From: Streptomyces laurentii
GTDB lineage: Bacteria; Actinomycetota; Actinomycetes; Streptomycetales; Streptomycetaceae
Direction: 5' to 3'
Assembly (NCBI GenBank): GCA_002355495.1
Contig: AP017424.1
Coordinates: forward strand, 2,542,001 to 2,606,000
DNA length: 64,000 nucleotides
This document shows positions 60,288-64,000 of this stretch, in pieces. Each line of letters opens with the position of its first letter. The stretch's first letter is position 1. Made by a program: the position numbers and the translations under genes. The notes beneath the pieces were generated by a model, which was not told the DNA's origin, ran no database searches, and saw nothing but the letters and a program-made list of their open reading frames with translations.

Positions 60288-61676
60288 GTGCGTGAGCGGC
60301 GGGCAAGGGCGGGGGCCGGCGCGGGGCGGGGACCGGGACCGGGACCGGGGCCAGGGCTGGGGCGGGGGCCAGGGCTGGGGCGGCGGTTCGGGTGGCTCTG
60401 GGCGGCGTACGGGACCAGCGCGCTCGGTACGTGGCTCGCGTTCGGCGCGCTGCCGCTGATCGCCATCCAGGTGCTGGACGCCGGTCCGGCCCGGGTCGCC
60501 GCGCTGTCCTCCGTGGGGGCGGCGGTGGGCGCGGTGGTGGCGGTGCCGCTCGGCCCGTGGGTGGAGTTCCGGCGCAAGCGGCCGGTGCTGATCGGCCTGG
60601 ACCTGGCGCGGTGCGCGGCGCTGCTGACGATCCCGGTCGCGTACGCGCTCGGGGTGCTCACCTTCGTCCAGCTGCTGCTGGTGTCCGTCGTCGTCGCGGC
60701 GGCCGACATCGGCTTCCGGGCCGCCTCCGGCGCGTATCTGAAGACCCTCCTTCCGGCCGGGGACCTGCTCGTCGCCAACGCCCGGTTCGAGTCCACGGCC
60801 TGGACGACCACGATCGTCGGGCCGCCGCTGGGCGGTGTGGCGATCGGGCTGCTCGGGCCGGTGGCGACGGTGGTCGCCGACGCGGTCAGCTATCTGCTCT
60901 CGGCGCTCGGCATCCGCGCGATCGGGAACGGGGACGGGAGCGGGGAGGCCCGGCCGGTGAGACGTGCCGAAGACGCACGGATGCGGGCGGGGGACCTGCT
61001 CGACGGGTGGCGGTACATCCTCGCCGACCCGACCCTGCGGCCGCTGTTCCTCCACACCGCCGTCTTCAACGGTCTGGTGATGGCCACGGAACCCCTGCTG
61101 GCCGTCCTGATGCTGGGCCGGCTCGGCTTCACCCCGTGGCAGTACGGATTCGCCTTCGCCGTGCCCGCGATCGGCGGGCTCGTCGGGGCGCGGCTCGCCC
61201 GGCCGCTGGCCGCCCGGTTCGGGCAGCACCGGGTCCTGGCCGGGTCCGGGGCGCTGCGCGCGCTCTGGCCGCTCGGCCTCGTCTTCCTGGGGCCGGGGAC
61301 CGGAGGGCTGCTTCTGGTGATGGGCGTCGAACTGGGGCTGATCTTCTGCTGCGCGGTCTTCAACCCCCTCTCCGCCACCTGCCGGCTTGAACGCACCCCG
61401 GCCGACCGGGTGGCCCGCACGCTGACCGCCTGGTCGGTGACGACCAAGGCGACGATCGCGCTCCTGACGGCGGTGTGGGGCGTGCTGGGCACGCTGCTCG
61501 GCCCCCGGACCGCACTCGGGGTGGCCGGCCTGCTCGTCCTGGCGACCCCGCTGCTGCTCCCGCGCCGGGCGGCGGCCCTCCCCGTCGAGCCGGGCACCGA
61601 ACCGGGTGCCGAACCAGGCACCGAACCGAGCGCGGAGCCGGGTGCCGCGCACGACCCGGCGCCGGGCCGCACCTGA
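60288..61676 (+). CDS. MFS transporter
   Basis: 462 residues from GTG (GAGAGGGG upstream). About 30 residues of Gly/Pro/Arg repeats precede twelve hydrophobic segments: YGTSALGTWLAFGALPLIAIQVLDAGP, the loop GPWVEFRRKRPVLIGLDLARC (motif A-like), RFESTAWTTTIVGPPLGGVAIGLLGP, TAVFNGLVMATEPLLAVLMLGRLGFTPWQYG and later helices. This is the MFS_3/enterobactin-exporter-like group, usually drug or siderophore efflux. The C-terminal tail is a Glu-Pro-Gly-Ala repeat. Likely controlled by the divergent LysR. Confidence 0.85.
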   Translation: MRERRARAGAGAGRGPGPGPGPGLGRGPGLGRRFGWLWAAYGTSALGTWLAFGALPLIAIQVLDAGPARVAALSSVGAAVGAVVAVPLGPWVEFRRKRPVLIGLDLARCAALLTIPVAYALGVLTFVQLLLVSVVVAAADIGFRAASGAYLKTLLPAGDLLVANARFESTAWTTTIVGPPLGGVAIGLLGPVATVVADAVSYLLSALGIRAIGNGDGSGEARPVRRAEDARMRAGDLLDGWRYILADPTLRPLFLHTAVFNGLVMATEPLLAVLMLGRLGFTPWQYGFAFAVPAIGGLVGARLARPLAARFGQHRVLAGSGALRALWPLGLVFLGPGTGGLLLVMGVELGLIFCCAVFNPLSATCRLERTPADRVARTLTAWSVTTKATIALLTAVWGVLGTLLGPRTALGVAGLLVLATPLLLPRRAAALPVEPGTEPGAEPGTEPSAEPGAAHDPAPGRT

Positions 61677-61739
61677 GGGAAGGGGCGGCCCGGCGCCGGG
61701 AGTCGGAAGGGGTCCGCGCGCGGACCCGGCCGGTGGCGG

Positions 61740-62543
61740 TCAGACCGCCAGGAAGGCTCCGAGCGTCTCTTCCAGAACCTCCACGCCGTCCCGCTCCCAC
61801 AGCTCGTCATTGAAGAGTTCGACCTCGACCGGGCCGGTGTAGCCCGCCTCGGCGACCCGCGCGCACCACGCCGCCAGGTCGATCGCGCCGGTGCCCAGCT
61901 GGCCGCGCCCGTTGAGCACGCCGGCCGGCAGCGGGGTGGTCCAGTCGGCGAGCTGGAAGGAGTGGATCCGGCCCGCCGCGCCCGCCCGGGCGACGGCGGC
62001 GGGGGCCCGGTCGTCCCACCACAGGTGGTACGTGTCGACGACCACGCCGACCTGGTCGGCCGGGAACTCCTCGGCGATCGCCAGCGCCTGGTCCAGGGTG
62101 GACACGGCGCAGCGGTCGGAGGCGAACATCGGGTGCAGCGGCTCGATGGCGAGCCGGACACCGCGCTGGGCCGCGTACGGGGCGAGCTCCCCGATCGCGT
62201 CGGCGATCCGGGCCCGGGCGGCGGACAGGTCACGGCTGCCGGCCGGGAGTCCGCCGGAGACCAGGACGAGGGTGTCGGTGCCGAGGACCACGCACTCGTC
62301 GATGGCTTCGCGGTTGCTCTCCAGCCACGCGTCGCCGGTGAAGAATCCGCCCCGGCACAGGGTGGTGACGGCGAGCCCGGCGTCCCGGACGAGCCGGGCA
62401 GCGGCCTCGACGCCGTACTCCTGGACCGGTTCGCGCCACAGCCCGATGCCCGGGATGCCGAGCCGGATGCAGTGGGCGGCCAGGGCGGGCAGCGGGAGCT
62501 GCTTGACGGTCATCTGGTTGATGCTGAAGCGGTCGAGGTTCAC
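61740..62543 (-). CDS. TIM-barrel sugar phosphate isomerase/epimerase family protein
   Basis: 267 residues from GTG at 62543, overlapping the DUF993 stop (GTGA). Xylose-isomerase-like barrel: FSINQMTVKQLPLPALAAHCIRLGIPGIGLWREPVQEYG, VTTLCRGGFF, LAIEPLHPMF, VGVVVDTYHLWWDD, IHSFQLADW and VEVELFNDELWER, with Glu/Asp/His metal ligands. Together with DUF993 and a Gfo/Idh/MocA enzyme it forms a sugar or cyclitol catabolic operon found in actinomycetes; the substrate is not known. Confidence 0.87.
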   Translation of the reverse strand: MNLDRFSINQMTVKQLPLPALAAHCIRLGIPGIGLWREPVQEYGVEAAARLVRDAGLAVTTLCRGGFFTGDAWLESNREAIDECVVLGTDTLVLVSGGLPAGSRDLSAARARIADAIGELAPYAAQRGVRLAIEPLHPMFASDRCAVSTLDQALAIAEEFPADQVGVVVDTYHLWWDDRAPAAVARAGAAGRIHSFQLADWTTPLPAGVLNGRGQLGTGAIDLAAWCARVAEAGYTGPVEVELFNDELWERDGVEVLEETLGAFLAV

Positions 62544-63712
62544 TGCGGCACTCCGTACACCGTGAGCAGGGACCGCATCCGGGCCTCGGCGAGCGACGGA
62601 TCGGGGAACAGGCCGAGTCCGTCGGCGAGTCGGTACGCGTGGGCGAGGTGCGGCAGCGAGCGCGCGGACTGCAGGCCGCCGACCATCGCGAAGTGGTCCT
62701 GGTGGCCGGCGAGCCAGGCGAGGAAGACGACGCCCGTCTTGTAGAAGCGGGTCGGGGATTCGAAGAGATGACGGGAGAGCGCGACGGTCGGGTCGAGGAG
62801 TGTGCGGAAGCCCTCGATGCCCTGGGTGCCTCCGGTGTCGAGGACGCGGACCGCCTGCGCCGCCAGCGGGCCGAGCGGGTCGAAGATGCCGAGCAGCGCG
62901 TGGCTGAAGCCCTGCTCGTCGCCCGCGATCAGCTCGGGGTAGTGGAAGTCGTCGCCGGTGTAGCAGCGCACCCCGGCGGGGAGCCGGCGGCGCAGTTCGA
63001 CCTCGCGGCGGGCGTCCAGCAGGGAGATCTTGATGCCGTCGACCTTGTCCGGGTGGGCGGCGATGACCTCCAGGAAGGTCTCGGTGGCGGCGTCGAGGTC
63101 GGCCGAGCCCCAGTAACCGTCGAGGGCCGGGTCGAACATCGGGCCCAGCCAGTGCAGGATCACCGGCTCGGCGGCCTGCCGCAGCAGATGGCCGTAGACC
63201 TCCAGGTAGTCCTCGGGGCCGGACGCGGCGGCGGCCAGGGCGCGCGAGGCCATGAGGATGGCCTGGGCACCGGACTCCTCGACGACGGCGAGCTGTTCCT
63301 CGTACGCCCGGCGGATCGCCGCGAGGTCGGCGGGCGCGTCGGGGCCGAGCTGGTCGGTGCCGACGCCGCAGGCGATGCGGCCGCCGACGGCCTTGGCCTC
63401 GGCGCCGGAGCGGCGGATCAGCTCGGCCGCCCCCGCCCAGTCCAGGCCCATGCCGCGCTGCGCGGTGTCCATCGCCTCGGCGACGCCGAGCCCGTGCGAC
63501 CACAGGTGGTGGCGGAAGGCGAGGGTGGCGTCCCAGTCGAGGGCGGCGGGCCCGTCCGGGGCGACGTCGGCGCACGGGTCGGCGACGACGTGCGCGGCGG
63601 AGAAGACGGTACGGGAGGTCAGCGGGCCGGTCCCGGCCGGCCCGCGGGGTTCGGCGCGCGGCTCGTACGCCCGGAGGCCGGCGCCGTCCCGCTGCGGAAG
63701 GAAGAGGGTCAC
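62540..63712 (-). CDS. DUF993 (dihydrodipicolinate-synthase-like) protein
   Basis: 390 residues from GTG at 63712, which overlaps the stop of the oxidoreductase gene by four bases. A TIM barrel of the DHDPS/NAL class: AALDWDATLAFRHHLWSHGLGVAEAMDTAQRGMGLDWAGAAELI, GVGTDQLG, ILMASRALAAAASGPEDYLEVYGHLL, VILHWLGPMFDPALDGYWG and DKVDGIKISLLDA, where the Lys in GIKIS is at the Schiff-base position. RCYTGDDFHYPELIAG follows. Likely an aldolase of a sugar-acid pathway. Confidence 0.88.
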   Translation of the reverse strand: MTLFLPQRDGAGLRAYEPRAEPRGPAGTGPLTSRTVFSAAHVVADPCADVAPDGPAALDWDATLAFRHHLWSHGLGVAEAMDTAQRGMGLDWAGAAELIRRSGAEAKAVGGRIACGVGTDQLGPDAPADLAAIRRAYEEQLAVVEESGAQAILMASRALAAAASGPEDYLEVYGHLLRQAAEPVILHWLGPMFDPALDGYWGSADLDAATETFLEVIAAHPDKVDGIKISLLDARREVELRRRLPAGVRCYTGDDFHYPELIAGDEQGFSHALLGIFDPLGPLAAQAVRVLDTGGTQGIEGFRTLLDPTVALSRHLFESPTRFYKTGVVFLAWLAGHQDHFAMVGGLQSARSLPHLAHAYRLADGLGLFPDPSLAEARMRSLLTVYGVPQ

Positions 63713-64000
63713 AGGGTCACCTCGGGGACGTCGAGACGGCGGCCCTCGGCGGCGGAGCGCAGGCCGAGTTCGGCGAGCTGCACGCCGCGGGCGCCCGCGA
63801 GCAGGTCCCAGTGGTACGACTCTCCGAGGTAGACGTGGCGCAGGAAGAGTTCCCACTGCGCCTTGAAGCCGTTGTCGAACTCGGCGTTGTCCGGCACTTC
63901 CTGCCACTGGTCGCGGAAGGATTCTCCGGCGCCGAGCGGGATGTCCGGGTTCCAGACCGGCTTGGGCGTGGCGGAGCGGTGCTGGACGCGGCAGCCGCGC
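63709..64000 (-). CDS. Gfo/Idh/MocA-family oxidoreductase (5' partial)
   Basis: Only the last 97 residues are inside the window; the gene continues beyond the right edge. The visible C-terminus (WNPDIPLGAGESFRDQWQEVPDNAEFDNGFKAQWELFLRHV, then LLAGARGVQLAELGLRSAAEGRRLDVPEV) fits the terminal part of a Gfo/Idh/MocA NAD(P)-dependent sugar or inositol dehydrogenase. It is first in the order of the three-gene operon with DUF993 and the TIM-barrel gene. Confidence 0.7.
   Translation of the reverse strand, partial: RGCRVQHRSATPKPVWNPDIPLGAGESFRDQWQEVPDNAEFDNGFKAQWELFLRHVYLGESYHWDLLAGARGVQLAELGLRSAAEGRRLDVPEVTL

Overview
The window is very GC-rich, uses GTG starts often, has strong third-position GC bias and packs genes into overlapping operons. 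With an ArpA/ScbR-type regulator, a SARP, paired crcB genes, XRE/DUF397 modules and an iol locus, it is best read as chromosomal DNA of Streptomyces or a close relative. Both ends cut genes: a SUMF1-type protein at the left edge and a Gfo/Idh/MocA oxidoreductase at the right edge. All coordinates and motifs were read by eye; no database search was run.

Layout. 2-7550 (+): seven tightly packed genes (SUMF1-like, class II aldolase, LLM flavoenzyme, two PLP aminotransferases, PPOX flavoprotein, P450) that look like part of a small-molecule pathway without PKS/NRPS genes. 7570-10463: a metal-efflux module (P1B-4 ATPase plus 2Fe-2S protein) facing its ArsR-type sensor across a palindromic operator. 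10473-19541: a GT-B-like protein convergent with an NB-ARC/TPR protein, a TetR regulator divergent from a saccharopine-dehydrogenase-like enzyme, a YrdC-like protein and a crcB-DUF190-crcB fluoride operon. 20226-27680: an IS701-type transposase homologue that has lost its first catalytic Asp, then a dense regulatory block (PucR/GAF, SARP, gamma-butyrolactone-receptor-like, DUF1772, LuxR-type HTH). Repeats with an 11-bp period lie before the SARP gene and also before the transposase homologue.

27703-33757: an accessory regulatory zone with two XRE/DUF5753 regulators, an intact and a nonsense-mutated DUF397 gene, a histidine-kinase-like ATPase coupled to a 55-aa ORF, a DUF6879 gene and several small unknown proteins. 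33919-37304: two secreted proteins, a PGRP-type amidase and a DUF1906 protein. 37744-44821: an RHS/YD-repeat gene of about 6.3 kb carrying a frameshift, with a distinct C-terminal domain and a small membrane protein that could be its immunity partner. 44930-51504: inositol catabolism (iolA, iolD, iolB, iolC on minus; an IolE-like gene on plus). 51759-54910: a small HTH protein, then copZ-copA behind a CsoR-type copper operator. 54988-55368: no convincing gene, but striking paired stem-loops. 55468-59165: citrate synthase and a RecD2-like helicase. 59222-61676: LysR regulator divergent from an MFS transporter. 61740-64000: a second sugar/cyclitol operon (TIM-barrel isomerase, DUF993, Gfo/Idh/MocA).

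The most promising material is the left-edge enzyme cluster, the inactivated transposase homologue with a copper-type operator in front of it, the SARP/butyrolactone-receptor block with phased repeats, the RHS toxin/immunity candidate, and the paired identical-loop hairpins between copA and the citrate synthase gene.
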